NCBI GenBank assembly: GCA_009885845.1
Contig: VFJW01000103.1
Span: 1 to 64,000, forward strand
Direction: 5' to 3'
Length of the DNA: 64,000 bases
Source of the DNA: Geobacter sp.
GTDB lineage: Bacteria > Desulfobacterota > Desulfuromonadia > Geobacterales > Pseudopelobacteraceae
Shown here: piece by piece, positions 35,734-45,269 of the stretch
Numbering within the stretch: position 1 is the stretch's first letter
Layout: each line of letters begins with the position of its first letter
Translations under genes and position numbers: made by a program
Notes under the pieces: model-generated
Told to the model about the DNA's origin: nothing
The model's input: the letters and a program-made list of their open reading frames with translations, nothing else
Database searches by the model: none

Positions 35734-36810
35734 GTGAAAACTTTTTTTACCATCTGTCTTTTGTTCTGCATGACAACAATCTCGTTTGCCGCAGAACCAG
35801 CCACAACGGTGTATGACGGAGCGGTGTTGACCGAAGATGTCACCTGGAGTGGTTCAATTCTTATTAATGGATCAGTGGTGGTGGCTCCTCAGGCAACCTT
35901 GCGTATTGACCCGGGAACGGTCGTTCGTTTTGCAGCGTCTGCTGCTCAAGGGCATCCAAATCTGGTTATTCAGGGCCGTCTTAATGCCGCAGGAAGTGCC
36001 GAAAGGCCTGTTGTGTTGACTTCTGACCGATCAAAGCCGGTGCGTGGCTCCTGGGGCGGCATCGTTTTTCTCTCGACAGAAAAACGCAATGTACTCGAAC
36101 AGTGTCGCATTGAGTTCGCTGAAATCGCGATCGATGTCCGTTTTTCCACCGTTGCCCTGAAGGCGGTTACCATTATGCAGGCCCGGACTGCGTTGCTTTC
36201 CCATGACGGAATTGTACAAATGACCGGCAGTACGGTTTTGGATTCGGATACCGGCATTGAACTGTATGACAGTGAATTTGACGGCAGGGATACAACTGTT
36301 GATTCCTGCCAGCGTGGCGCGGTATTGTATAAATCTATGGTTGCGCTTTCTTCATTTACTTTCATGAATAATCAGCAGACCGGACTTGTATTGGATGAAT
36401 GTCGAATGAAAATTTCCGGCGGGTATTTTTCCGGTAATACCGTTGGCGTACGAATCAAAGGTGGAGAAGGGCAGATTACGATGACCCGTTTTTTGCGTAA
36501 TAAACAGACAGCGCTCCATCTTTCCAGATCGCGAATCAAAATTACGCGGTGCCTGTTTGCCGAAAACCTTCAGGAAGCACTGCGCATTGAAGATGGCCGG
36601 GCACTTGTATTGAATAATGCATTCATTTCAAATGGTGGCTTTAATCTTTTCAATGCCGGACGCGAAGTTGTCAGTGCACACCAGAACTGGTGGGGGACAA
36701 AAGATGCGTTGCTCATCAGACAAAAAATATCTGATGAGTCTCAAGATAAAAATACCGGGACCGTTCTCATTTTCCCCTGGCTGAATGAAAAGCCCCCGTT
36801 GATGCCATAA
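35734..36810 (+). CDS. exported right-handed beta-helix protein
   Basis: This 358-residue protein starts at a GTG after AAGGAG. The signal peptide KTFFTICLLFCMTTISFAA is cleaved near residue 20. The mature chain is a run of about 22-residue units with hydrophobic alternation (VQMTGSTVLDSDTGIELYDS, GQITMTRFLRNKQTALHLSR), the parallel beta-helix pattern of periplasmic copper-binding or pectate-lyase-like folds. QNWWGTKD near the end is a frequent motif in such proteins. No active site can be named. It stands 14 bases before the aminotransferase. Confidence 0.8.
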   Translation: MKTFFTICLLFCMTTISFAAEPATTVYDGAVLTEDVTWSGSILINGSVVVAPQATLRIDPGTVVRFAASAAQGHPNLVIQGRLNAAGSAERPVVLTSDRSKPVRGSWGGIVFLSTEKRNVLEQCRIEFAEIAIDVRFSTVALKAVTIMQARTALLSHDGIVQMTGSTVLDSDTGIELYDSEFDGRDTTVDSCQRGAVLYKSMVALSSFTFMNNQQTGLVLDECRMKISGGYFSGNTVGVRIKGGEGQITMTRFLRNKQTALHLSRSRIKITRCLFAENLQEALRIEDGRALVLNNAFISNGGFNLFNAGREVVSAHQNWWGTKDALLIRQKISDESQDKNTGTVLIFPWLNEKPPLMP

Positions 36811-36824
36811 ATTAAGGAATCTCT

Positions 36825-37976
36825 GTGTATCTTGATAATGCTGCTACTTCATACCCCAAGCCTGAGAGAGTGTACGAAGCCGTTCTTCATGCAATGCGCG
36901 AAGTCGGCGCTTCTCCCGGCCGGGGTGGATATCGCCGGTCTCTGGAAGCGGGGCGCATTCTGTTTCAGGCGCGTGAAGCCGTCGCGACTTTTTTTTCTGT
37001 TTCTGACTCTGCCCGGATTATTTTTACGCACAATGCCACCAGTGCACTAAACCTTGCCCTACAGGGCACCCTGGTTGCCGGCAACCATGTTATTACCACT
37101 TCCATGGAACATAATTCGCTGTTACGCCCGCTGTATGCGCTTCGAAACAGCGGCATAGAACTGTCTATAATACCGGCCGGTTCTGACGGGATGATTTCTG
37201 TTGATGATATTCGTGCTGCAGTGCGGGTAAATACACGAATGATCGCCGTCAGCCATGTTTCAAATGTCTGCGGAGCAATCCAGCCGATTCGACAGTTAGC
37301 CGGTCTCTGCCGCGAAGCCGGAGTACTGTTTTTGGTTGATGCGGCTCAGTCAGCCGGATATTTGCCAATTGACGCACCCGGGATCGGTATTGACCTGTTG
37401 GCAGTTCCCGGTCATAAAGGGCTGCTTGGCCCGTTCGGAACGGGACTGTTGTATGTAGCACCTCACGTGCCGCTCACACCGGTGATTCAGGGAGGAACCG
37501 GAAGTCATTCAACGGCTGAGGAACAGCCGCAGGTCATGCCTGACAGTTTTGAGGCCGGTACACACAATCTCCCCGGAATTGCCGGATTGCTGGCCGGCAT
37601 AGACTTTATCCGTGATCAGGGACTTTCAACCATATTTCAACGTGAACATGTTCTGCTTACGCAGGCGGAGCTGTTACTGAGAGCTATTCCCGGTGTTACG
37701 ATCTACGGCCCGGAGGATCCTTCCGCCCGTTGTTCAGTGCTCTCGTTTACCGTTTCCGGTGTTGATTCATCGCTGCTGGCTGCGGAGCTTGATCATGGTT
37801 TTGCTGTTTCCGTCCGGGCCGGGCTGCATTGTGCGCCACTGGCTCACCGTACACTGGGAACATTGCCGGGCGGAACCGTACGATTGAGCCCCGGGTGGTC
37901 AACTTCTTGCGAAGAGATTGCTTTCTTTTCTGATGCCGTTGTACAATGCGTCGATAAAATTCGAAAATCAGCATAA
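36825..37976 (+). CDS. class-V aminotransferase, cysteine-desulfurase family
   Basis: This 383-residue PLP enzyme begins MYLDNAATSYPKPE at a GTG start. It has the PLP lysine in AVPGHKGLLGPFGTGLLY and a candidate sulfur-carrying cysteine in RAGLHCAPLAHRTLG. This is the cysteine-desulfurase subgroup related to SufS/Csd rather than IscS. It could supply sulfur for selenium, tRNA or cluster chemistry, but no isc or suf partners are adjacent. It lies downstream of the beta-helix gene, probably by chance co-transcription. Confidence 0.88.
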   Translation: MYLDNAATSYPKPERVYEAVLHAMREVGASPGRGGYRRSLEAGRILFQAREAVATFFSVSDSARIIFTHNATSALNLALQGTLVAGNHVITTSMEHNSLLRPLYALRNSGIELSIIPAGSDGMISVDDIRAAVRVNTRMIAVSHVSNVCGAIQPIRQLAGLCREAGVLFLVDAAQSAGYLPIDAPGIGIDLLAVPGHKGLLGPFGTGLLYVAPHVPLTPVIQGGTGSHSTAEEQPQVMPDSFEAGTHNLPGIAGLLAGIDFIRDQGLSTIFQREHVLLTQAELLLRAIPGVTIYGPEDPSARCSVLSFTVSGVDSSLLAAELDHGFAVSVRAGLHCAPLAHRTLGTLPGGTVRLSPGWSTSCEEIAFFSDAVVQCVDKIRKSA

Positions 37977-38000
37977 AAATACCCCTCTAGGAGTTCCGAA

Positions 38001-38264
38001 ATGAAATGGTTGTCAGCATTGTTTCTGATTCTCTGTACATGCGCCGCCTGCTCTCTTCCACCTGAAAAACCGTTTACTAAAGAGCAGCTTTACAAGACCG
38101 GTATTTATACCTACTTCACTGTTGAGGACTCACCGGAAAGCGTGCTTTCAGCGATTAACAAAGACGGTGAGGTGGTGCTTAATGCCAAATACCGGAATCG
38201 GGACGTCTGGATCAAGCTGCTTGGCAAGCTTGAGGGTATAACCGTTCAGATTATTGAAAAATAA
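38001..38264 (+). CDS. small putative lipoprotein
   Basis: This 87-residue protein has the N-terminus MKWLSALFLILCTCAACSLP, a short signal with lipobox-like TCAAC or LCTC. The remainder is a small domain ending in VWIKLLGKLEGITVQIIEK. A TAGGAG site precedes the ATG. Function unknown. Lipidation is likely but the exact cysteine is ambiguous. Confidence 0.65.
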   Translation: MKWLSALFLILCTCAACSLPPEKPFTKEQLYKTGIYTYFTVEDSPESVLSAINKDGEVVLNAKYRNRDVWIKLLGKLEGITVQIIEK

Positions 38265-38315
38265 ATTTCCTGTACCGGCTCCCTGCCGGAATCCTGCACA
38301 ATCAGAAAGGAATTC

Positions 38316-39632
38316 ATGAAGAACTTCATCCTCGATACGAACGTATTACTGCACGATCCTCAGTCGCTGTTCAAGTTTGAGGACAACAACATAATAATTC
38401 CGATTACCGTTATCGAAGAGGTTGATCGCTTCAAGAAGGATATGAACGAGACCGGACGAAATGCACGGATGGTGTCTCGGATTCTTGATGCAATGCGTGA
38501 AAAAGGTTCTCTTGCATCGGGCGTTGCCATGCCGGGCGGCGGAACGCTGCGGATTGAGATGTTTGCTGAAAAATACTTTAAAAATCTGCCGGTTGATCTG
38601 CGTGTGGACAACGGCGATAACCGGATTATTGCCGTTGCGCAGGATGTTCGTGATCGATTCCCTGACGCTGTAACTATTTTTGTGACCAAAGACTCCAATT
38701 TGCGGATCAAGTCTGATGTTATCGGATTGATAGCCGAAGATTATGAGAATGACAAAGTAGATATTCAGGATCTGTATTCCGGCACCCGATCGATTGAGGT
38801 GTCGCCGGAGGCTGTTGATCGATTCTATGGTCAGGGGTGGCTTGAAGTCCCGGCTGAGTTGGCACCAAATGAGTTCATCACGATTGTTGACAGTGCAAAC
38901 CCGAATCATTCTGCCATCTGTCGCAACGATCCCGCGAACTCCCGTATTGTTCCTGTCCGTAAGGTGCCGAAAGAAGGTATCTGGAGCCTCTTTCCACGTA
39001 ACCGGGAGCAATCTTTTGCCCTTGATGTGCTGATGGATGACAGCATCAAGCTGGTAACTCTGGTGGGCAAGGCGGGAACCGGCAAAACCCTTCTCGCAAT
39101 CGCCGCCGGTCTGCACAAAACTGCTGAGGAAAATATCTATAATCGCCTGCTGGTTTCACGCCCTGTCTTTCCAATGGGGAAAGACCTTGGTTTCCTGCCG
39201 GGTGACATTGAAGAAAAACTGACCCCCTGGATGCAGCCGATTTTTGATAATGTCGAGCTGCTGATTTCCGGGCACGAGTCTGAAAAACGTCACAGCAAAG
39301 GATACAAGGAGCTGATGGCAATGGGACTTCTTGATATTGAACCTCTGACCTATATACGTGGGCGCTCTATTCCGAATCAGTATCTGATAGTTGATGAAGC
39401 CCAGAACCTGACTCCCCACGAGATCAAGACTATTGTCACCAGAGTCGGTGAAGGAACCAAGATCGTCCTGACCGGTGACCCGTACCAGATTGATAATCCG
39501 TATGTCGATTCCTCAAGCAACGGCCTGACCTACCTCGTTGAAAAATTCAAGGGGCAGCGGATTGCGGCCCACGTAACGCTGACTAAAGGTGAACGCTCTG
39601 AATTAGCCGAGTTGGCGGCGAATTTGTTGTAA
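38316..39632 (+). CDS. PIN-domain / PhoH-type ATPase
   Basis: This 438-residue protein fuses an N-terminal PIN RNase domain (about 1-140; acidic residues in ILDTNVLLHDP, IEEVDRFKKD and TKDSNLR) to a PhoH-like ATPase (about 225-438) with Walker A VGKAGTGKT near residue 250 and Walker B YLIVDEAQNLTPHE. PIN-PhoH proteins are proposed RNA helicase-nucleases. Despite the PhoH name there is no Pho box in front of it here. Confidence 0.92.
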   Translation: MKNFILDTNVLLHDPQSLFKFEDNNIIIPITVIEEVDRFKKDMNETGRNARMVSRILDAMREKGSLASGVAMPGGGTLRIEMFAEKYFKNLPVDLRVDNGDNRIIAVAQDVRDRFPDAVTIFVTKDSNLRIKSDVIGLIAEDYENDKVDIQDLYSGTRSIEVSPEAVDRFYGQGWLEVPAELAPNEFITIVDSANPNHSAICRNDPANSRIVPVRKVPKEGIWSLFPRNREQSFALDVLMDDSIKLVTLVGKAGTGKTLLAIAAGLHKTAEENIYNRLLVSRPVFPMGKDLGFLPGDIEEKLTPWMQPIFDNVELLISGHESEKRHSKGYKELMAMGLLDIEPLTYIRGRSIPNQYLIVDEAQNLTPHEIKTIVTRVGEGTKIVLTGDPYQIDNPYVDSSSNGLTYLVEKFKGQRIAAHVTLTKGERSELAELAANLL

Positions 39633-39637
39633 AAGTC

Positions 39638-40660
39638 ATGATTTTACTCTCTATCGAAACATCCTGTGATGAAACGGCCGCCGCCGTAGTGCGTGACGGC
39701 CGTGAAATCCTTTCCTCTGTCATTTCTTCCCAGGTTGACATTCATGCCGCGTACGGCGGCGTTGTTCCGGAAATTGCTTCACGAAAGCACATGGAATCAT
39801 TGGCACCGGTGATCAGCCAGGCGCTTCAGGATGCTGCTGTCGGTATGGAAGCTGTTGAAGGGGTCGTTGTTACTCGCGGGCCCGGTTTGTCCGGAGCTCT
39901 TCTGGTCGGGTTTTCAGCTGCCAAGGCCATTGCCGTTGCTCGAAAAATCCCCTTTGTCGGTGTGCATCATATAGAAGGTCATCTGTTCGCGCCTTTTCTG
40001 GAACAACCGGTTGATTTTCCCTTTCTGGCACTGGTCGTTTCCGGTGGTCACACGCATCTCTACCATGTCGAAGGGTTTGGTCACTACACAACCCTTGGCA
40101 GAACTATTGATGACGCCGCCGGTGAAGCCTATGACAAATGCGCTAAAATTCTGGGGATGCCGTATCCCGGCGGGCATTTGATTGACCTGATGGCCCAGAG
40201 GGGCAACCCGGATGCGATTCGTTTACCAAGGCCGCTGCTTCGTGATGGCACACTTAACTTCAGTTTCAGTGGATTGAAGACTGCGGTACTGCAACTGAAT
40301 ATGAAGAGTCCTGTTTCAATTCCGGGTCAGGATGCCGATGACCTCTGTGCTTCTTTTCAGGAAGCGGTCTGTCATGTCCTCGCAGCAAAAACAGAGGCTG
40401 CCATCAGGCAGACCGGTGCTGCCCGTCTGGTGGTTGCCGGCGGGGTCGCCTGTAACAGCGGACTGCGCCTGCGTATGAAGGAGCTCTGCCAGCAACTTGG
40501 TGTTGAACTCTCAATTCCGCATCCTTCTCTGTGCGGTGACAACGCGGCCATGCTGGCGGTCCCCGGAGACTATTATCTTTCGCATGATATCGTTTCGCCA
40601 ATGACGCTGGATGTTACCGCAAACTGGGATATGGATAGGATTACGGAGTCATCTCTTTGA
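39638..40660 (+). CDS. tsaD: tRNA N6-threonylcarbamoyladenosine transferase TsaD
   Basis: This 340-residue ASKHA-fold protein transfers the threonylcarbamoyl group to A37 of ANN-decoding tRNAs. The start MILLSIETSCDETAAAVV is diagnostic, and metal-binding histidines appear in VGVHHIEGHLFAPF. GGVACNSGLR is near the C-terminus. It lies 5 bases after the PIN-PhoH gene. Its last codons overlap the rsmA start (TTGA). Confidence 0.96.
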   Translation: MILLSIETSCDETAAAVVRDGREILSSVISSQVDIHAAYGGVVPEIASRKHMESLAPVISQALQDAAVGMEAVEGVVVTRGPGLSGALLVGFSAAKAIAVARKIPFVGVHHIEGHLFAPFLEQPVDFPFLALVVSGGHTHLYHVEGFGHYTTLGRTIDDAAGEAYDKCAKILGMPYPGGHLIDLMAQRGNPDAIRLPRPLLRDGTLNFSFSGLKTAVLQLNMKSPVSIPGQDADDLCASFQEAVCHVLAAKTEAAIRQTGAARLVVAGGVACNSGLRLRMKELCQQLGVELSIPHPSLCGDNAAMLAVPGDYYLSHDIVSPMTLDVTANWDMDRITESSL

Positions 40661-41484
40661 GTGCCGCCCGCCGCCCTTTAAAATCACTTGGTCAGAACTT
40701 TCTGGTTGATGGAAATGTCATTGCCAGAATTATTCAGGCTGCCGATATCCAGCCGGATCAGCCCGTTCTTGAGATAGGACCGGGGCGGGGCGCTCTGACT
40801 GGGCATCTTGCCGGGCGTGCCGGGCGAATGATACTGATTGAGTTTGACCACGCGCTGGCCGCATGGCACCAGGATCAGCTTAAAGACAATCAACGGGTGA
40901 AGGTTATTGACGCAGATGTACTGAAGGTTGATCTTGCTGAAATTTTTTCAGAAACTCCTCGAAAATGGAATGTGGTTGCCAACCTTCCCTATAATATTTC
41001 TACCGAGGTTCTGTTCCGGCTGTATGATGTTCACGATAAGCTGGCGCGGATGACCCTGATGCTTCAAAAAGAGGTCGGAGACCGTCTGGCCGCCCCTCCT
41101 GACTGCTCCGCGTATGGTGTGACCACCGTATTGCTTGGACTCTGGTTTGACATCAGTCGCGTTTTTGTCGTGCATCCCGGTTCTTTCCATCCAAGCCCGA
41201 AAGTGGACTCAGTTGTATTGAATTTCATTCCGCTTTCAGAGCCTCGGGCTGATGTCGGTGATGAAAATGTGTTCCGGAGTGTCGTAAAGAGTGCCTTTTC
41301 CATGCGCCGCAAGACTCTCGCCAACTGTCTTAAATCCGCTGAATTCTCCAAGCAGGTTGACTGCGGGGAGCTGTTGGAGACCTGTCGGATTGATGGTCGC
41401 AGGAGAGGAGAAACGCTTTCTCTCGAAGAGTTTGCCGCTCTGTCGCGTCTCTTGACACAATACTTGCGCAAGGTGGCGACATGA
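40657..41484 (+). CDS. rsmA: 16S rRNA dimethyladenosine transferase RsmA (KsgA)
   Basis: This 275-residue SAM enzyme dimethylates two adenines in helix 45 of 16S rRNA. It has KSLGQNFLVD at the N-terminus, the SAM motif LEIGPGRGALTGHLAGR and the catalytic NLPYNIST. The TTG start overlaps the tsaD stop by four bases, and its own stop overlaps the rmuC ATG. The whole tsaD-rsmA-rmuC-tsaC/yciO run is therefore translationally linked. Confidence 0.95.
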   Translation: MSAARRPLKSLGQNFLVDGNVIARIIQAADIQPDQPVLEIGPGRGALTGHLAGRAGRMILIEFDHALAAWHQDQLKDNQRVKVIDADVLKVDLAEIFSETPRKWNVVANLPYNISTEVLFRLYDVHDKLARMTLMLQKEVGDRLAAPPDCSAYGVTTVLLGLWFDISRVFVVHPGSFHPSPKVDSVVLNFIPLSEPRADVGDENVFRSVVKSAFSMRRKTLANCLKSAEFSKQVDCGELLETCRIDGRRRGETLSLEEFAALSRLLTQYLRKVAT

Positions 41485-42872
41485 CGGATGTAATTGGATT
41501 CACAACTGTTCTGCTTCTTCTCGGCTGTTTTGGACTTCTCGCCGCGCTGTATGTGAGAAGTCGGCGCGACGCGGGTGAATCCGCAGATGTACAGAATAAA
41601 ATTGATGGACTTGAAAAACTGCTGGAACGTCATGAGCGTCTGCTGCGGGAAGAGCTGGTTCGCAGTCGTGAGGAAGCTCATGCCGGATCCCGCCGTACGC
41701 GGGAAGAGATGACCGGCAGCATAACCGTACTGGGCGATTCTCTGTCAAAGCGGATGAGCGACATTGCCGGTCTGCAGAAAAACCAGCTTGAACTGTTTGC
41801 CGGCCAGTTGAAAGAACTGACTTCGAGTAATGAAGAGCGGCTTGATAAATTACGTGAAGGGGTTGATTCCCGTCTTAAGCTGATTCAGGAAGACAATGCC
41901 CTCAAGCTCGAACAGATGCGGGCTACTGTCGATGAAAAACTGCACGATACCCTTGAAAAGCGTCTGGGTGAATCATTCAAGCTGGTCAGTGAACGCCTCG
42001 AGCTCGTGCAGCGTGGTCTCGGTGAAATGCAGTCACTTGCTAACGGGGTTGGCGATCTGAAAAAGGTGCTGACAAATGTCAAGACGCGGGGAACATTTGG
42101 AGAAATTCAGCTCGCGAGTCTGCTTGAACAGATTCTGGCGCCCGGACAGTACGAATCAAATGTTGAAACCAGACACGGGAGCGGCCAGCGGGTTGAATTC
42201 GCCCTGAAACTGCCTGGGCGCGATGGTTCAACGGACGGCATGGTCTGGTTGCCTCTGGATGCTAAGTTCCCTCAGGAGGATTACCTGCGGCTGGTGGATG
42301 CTCAGGAAGCCGCCGATGTCACCGCAGCTGCTGATGCCCGAAAACAGCTTGATCGTTCTGTGCGGGAGATGGCGAAAACTATCCGCGACAAATATCTGGA
42401 CCCTCCCCATACAACAGATTTCGGGGTCATGTTTCTGCCGACAGAAGGCCTGTATGCCGAAGTGTTGCGCCTGCCGGGGCTGTTTGAAGTATTGCAGCGT
42501 GATTTCAAGGTTATGGTCGCCGGTCCGACTACGCTGGCAGCGCTTCTTAACAGTCTTCAGATGGGTTTCCGGACGCTTGCTATTGAAAAACGTTCTGCCG
42601 AAGTCTGGAATCTGCTCGGGGCGGTGCGCACGGAATTTTCGAAATTCGGAGTAATTCTTGATAAAACCAGAAAAAAACTGGTGGAAGCGGGAAATCATAT
42701 TGATCTGGCTGCTACCCGAACCAGAGCCATCGAGCGGAAACTGCGTGATGTACAGGATATCCCGCATCGGGAATCAGACGTAATTCTGGAAGAAGATTCC
42801 GAGGGTGACGAGAGCTCTGAATCTATGGATGAGATTCTGGATGTGGTTGAACCGCGCGTGATGCTGCCATGA
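41481..42872 (+). CDS. rmuC: DNA recombination protein RmuC
   Basis: This 463-residue protein has an N-terminal membrane segment (FTTVLLLLGCFGLLAALYV), a long coiled coil (about 35-195) and a RmuC nuclease-like domain (about 205-400) with TRGTFGEIQLASLLEQILAP, WLPLDAKFP and FLPTEGLYAE. RmuC limits rearrangements between inverted repeats in model bacteria. Coding overlaps both neighbours by four bases (ATGA). Confidence 0.94.
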   Translation: MTDVIGFTTVLLLLGCFGLLAALYVRSRRDAGESADVQNKIDGLEKLLERHERLLREELVRSREEAHAGSRRTREEMTGSITVLGDSLSKRMSDIAGLQKNQLELFAGQLKELTSSNEERLDKLREGVDSRLKLIQEDNALKLEQMRATVDEKLHDTLEKRLGESFKLVSERLELVQRGLGEMQSLANGVGDLKKVLTNVKTRGTFGEIQLASLLEQILAPGQYESNVETRHGSGQRVEFALKLPGRDGSTDGMVWLPLDAKFPQEDYLRLVDAQEAADVTAAADARKQLDRSVREMAKTIRDKYLDPPHTTDFGVMFLPTEGLYAEVLRLPGLFEVLQRDFKVMVAGPTTLAALLNSLQMGFRTLAIEKRSAEVWNLLGAVRTEFSKFGVILDKTRKKLVEAGNHIDLAATRTRAIERKLRDVQDIPHRESDVILEEDSEGDESSESMDEILDVVEPRVMLP

Positions 42873-43477
42873 TACTGGAAATCAACCCCGATTATCCGCA
42901 GCCTCACCAGATCTCACGGGTTGCAGGAAGCCTGAAAGATGGCCGGGTAATCGCGTATCCGACCGATACGACGTATGGCATCGGCTGCTCGATTTTCAGC
43001 AAAAAAAGTATCGAACGTATTTATCTGATGAAGCAGCGGGACAGGCGCAAGCCGTTTTCGATTATCTGCTCGTCACTTTCTGAAATATCACGCTATGCAC
43101 AGGTGAGTAACTCAGCTTTTAAAATAATCAAACGTCTTTTGCCGGGACCATACACGTTTGTTTTTGAAGCGACGCGTGAAGTTCCGGACCTTCTTCTGAC
43201 ACGACAAAAAACGGTCGGGATCCGAATTCCCGACAACAGAATATGCATAGATCTGGTGACTGAGCTGGGAAATCCGATTATAACAACCAGCGCAAATCTT
43301 TCTGGAGAAGAGCCGGAGGGGGATCCACGCACTATTGCAGAAACATTTGGTTCCCAGCTCGACTATGTCATTGACGGTGGTATTCTGACAACGGATGTCA
43401 GTTCAGTAGTGAGTCTTATCGGTGCAACTCCTGAGGTTTTGCGGGTGGGGCTTGGTGATATCTCGTGGTGTAACTAG
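42869..43477 (+). CDS. TsaC/YciO (Sua5-YrdC) family protein
   Basis: This 202-residue YrdC-fold protein has the core GRVIAYPTDTTYGIGCSI and KPFSIICSSLSEISRYA, the binding surface for threonine, ATP and RNA. TsaC makes threonylcarbamoyl-AMP used by TsaD, whose gene is three positions upstream. Length and the start ILEINPDYPQP look more like the YciO branch, whose activity is less certain. A four-base overlap with rmuC couples translation. Confidence 0.88.
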   Translation: MILEINPDYPQPHQISRVAGSLKDGRVIAYPTDTTYGIGCSIFSKKSIERIYLMKQRDRRKPFSIICSSLSEISRYAQVSNSAFKIIKRLLPGPYTFVFEATREVPDLLLTRQKTVGIRIPDNRICIDLVTELGNPIITTSANLSGEEPEGDPRTIAETFGSQLDYVIDGGILTTDVSSVVSLIGATPEVLRVGLGDISWCN

Positions 43478-43485
43478 GGGGATCC

Positions 43486-43851
43486 GTGCGCAAACAAACT
43501 GTCAGAAATGGCATGCGCCTGGTCATGGCGGCGTTAATTCTGATTATCATAGCCAGCTTTTATCATGCACAATTGTCCGACCTGTTCTCTTTGACTCCTT
43601 CAGGAGAAAGCAGAATCTACCGTCTCGGCATCTTCTGGGCTGCTGCAATAGGTGGGTATGGCGTTGTCTTAACCGCTTTTGGTCTTGTGCTGTCGCCACT
43701 GAAAAATGTTTCTCCGGTTCGTCTTCTGCCAATTTTTCTATCTGTTTCCGTGTTGATTTTTCTTTTCTTTTTTCTGCTTTCCTCATCGATTGACTCTCCT
43801 CCCGGCGATGAACAGAGGCGGGTACGTCCGGGTGAGACGATTACCATTTGA
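43486..43851 (+). CDS. small integral membrane protein of unknown function
   Basis: This 121-residue protein has a GTG start 8 bases after the previous stop. Three hydrophobic segments are visible: LVMAALILIIIASFY, LGIFWAAAIGGYGVVLTAFG and FLSVSVLIFLFFFLLSSS. It ends in a charged tail. No family is recognised. It probably belongs to the same transcript as its neighbours. Confidence 0.7.
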   Translation: MRKQTVRNGMRLVMAALILIIIASFYHAQLSDLFSLTPSGESRIYRLGIFWAAAIGGYGVVLTAFGLVLSPLKNVSPVRLLPIFLSVSVLIFLFFFLLSSSIDSPPGDEQRRVRPGETITI

Positions 43852-43883
43852 CATTCGAGTAACGAATCATTACGAGGATTTCC

Positions 43884-45269
43884 ATGACGAATTCTAACAC
43901 ACCTGATGTGTTGCTGACCGATTCTCCCGAAAAGTCGCGCGGTCTGAAAGGGCAGGTTTTTTCGATATTCCGGTTAATCTATTCGATTGCTTCCAATTTT
44001 TCCTACCACCAGGCTCCCTTGCGCGCCGCTGCTCTTACGTTTACCACGGTTTTGTCGCTTGTTCCGTTTCTGGCGATCGCGTTCTCTGTGCTCAAGGGAC
44101 TCGGTGCCCAGAATGCGCTTGAGCCGATTCTGCAACAGCTTGCCGGTGATTCAGAGGAAACGATTTCCCGGCTGATCGCCTATGTTAACAACACTAATAT
44201 GAAGTCGGTAGGGGCGATTGGTCTTTTAATGCTGATTGTAACTGTCGTTTCTCTGATGGGAAGTATAGAGGAGGCTTTCAATGCAGTCTGGGGTGTGCGT
44301 GAAACCCGTTCGCTGCAGCGGCGTTTCAGTGATTACCTGAGTGTCGTTGTTGTCGGGCCGATCCTTCTCATTGCAGCAACCAGTATGACCTCCTCCCTGC
44401 AGAGTCAATGGTTGCTGCAATGGTTGATCCAGAACACCTATCTCGGTGAAGCAATCTTGATGCTGTTTCGTTTGCTGCCGTATCTCAGCGTCTGGATCGC
44501 CATGATTTTTCTGTATATTTTCATACCGAATACCCGGGTCCGTTTTTCTTCTGCCGTTACGGGAGGGATTATAGCCGGCACCGCCTGGCAGATGGCGCAG
44601 TGGGGCTACTTTCACTTTCAAGTGGGTGTTGCAAACTACAATGCAATATACGGCACACTTGCCGCCCTTCCCGTTTTTCTTGTCTGGATATACACAAGCT
44701 GGCTCATCGTTCTCTTTGGACTTGAAATTGTGTTTGCTCATCAGCACCGCGATCATGGTTATTCCGGAGGCAGCACATTTCGTTTGACTCCCACGGCTCA
44801 CGAAGAACTTGCCGTGGCTTTGCTGGTGCAGGTGAATCTCTGTTTTCAAGAGGGCCGGGTACCTCCGACGGCCCATCTTATGGCTGATGAACTGAATGTG
44901 CCGCTTATTCCGCTCGAGGTTGTTTTCGATGAGATGTTGCAACTGGGGTATCTGGTTACGACTTCCGGAAACGAGCCTGGCTGGGTGCCGGCTCGTGACC
45001 CGTCGGAAGTCCTGGTGAGCGATGTTCTCGGAGCGTTGCGTGGCGTATCATCTCGACAGGTAACATCTCCGGTACTTCAGCTGGCCGAAGACATTATACA
45101 GCAGGGGTGGGACGGCAGCAGGGATCGTCTTGACGGAGTGACTGTGCGCGATCTGCTGAAGAAATCAGTAACTCCAATTCCAAATAAAAGCGCTATCATC
45201 GTTGGCTCGTCCTCGGCACCTCAACGTACTGATCAGTACGCCTCTGCGCCTCAGTCCTCGCCGCCTTGA
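43884..45269 (+). CDS. YihY/BrkB-family inner-membrane protein with repeat-derived C-terminus
   Basis: This 461-residue protein has the YihY/BrkB core (about 30-290) with six membrane segments and motifs such as YHQAPLRAAALTFTTVLSLVP and AVWGVRETRS. A cytoplasmic winged-helix-like domain (about 300-425) follows. The family is of unsettled function, once thought to be RNase BN. The last 31 residues, from P431 on, are encoded by an inverted-repeat element (45174-45292) and are low-complexity (SSSAPQRTDQYASAPQSSPP), so the original stop was probably lost. Confidence 0.88.
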   Translation: MTNSNTPDVLLTDSPEKSRGLKGQVFSIFRLIYSIASNFSYHQAPLRAAALTFTTVLSLVPFLAIAFSVLKGLGAQNALEPILQQLAGDSEETISRLIAYVNNTNMKSVGAIGLLMLIVTVVSLMGSIEEAFNAVWGVRETRSLQRRFSDYLSVVVVGPILLIAATSMTSSLQSQWLLQWLIQNTYLGEAILMLFRLLPYLSVWIAMIFLYIFIPNTRVRFSSAVTGGIIAGTAWQMAQWGYFHFQVGVANYNAIYGTLAALPVFLVWIYTSWLIVLFGLEIVFAHQHRDHGYSGGSTFRLTPTAHEELAVALLVQVNLCFQEGRVPPTAHLMADELNVPLIPLEVVFDEMLQLGYLVTTSGNEPGWVPARDPSEVLVSDVLGALRGVSSRQVTSPVLQLAEDIIQQGWDGSRDRLDGVTVRDLLKKSVTPIPNKSAIIVGSSSAPQRTDQYASAPQSSPP

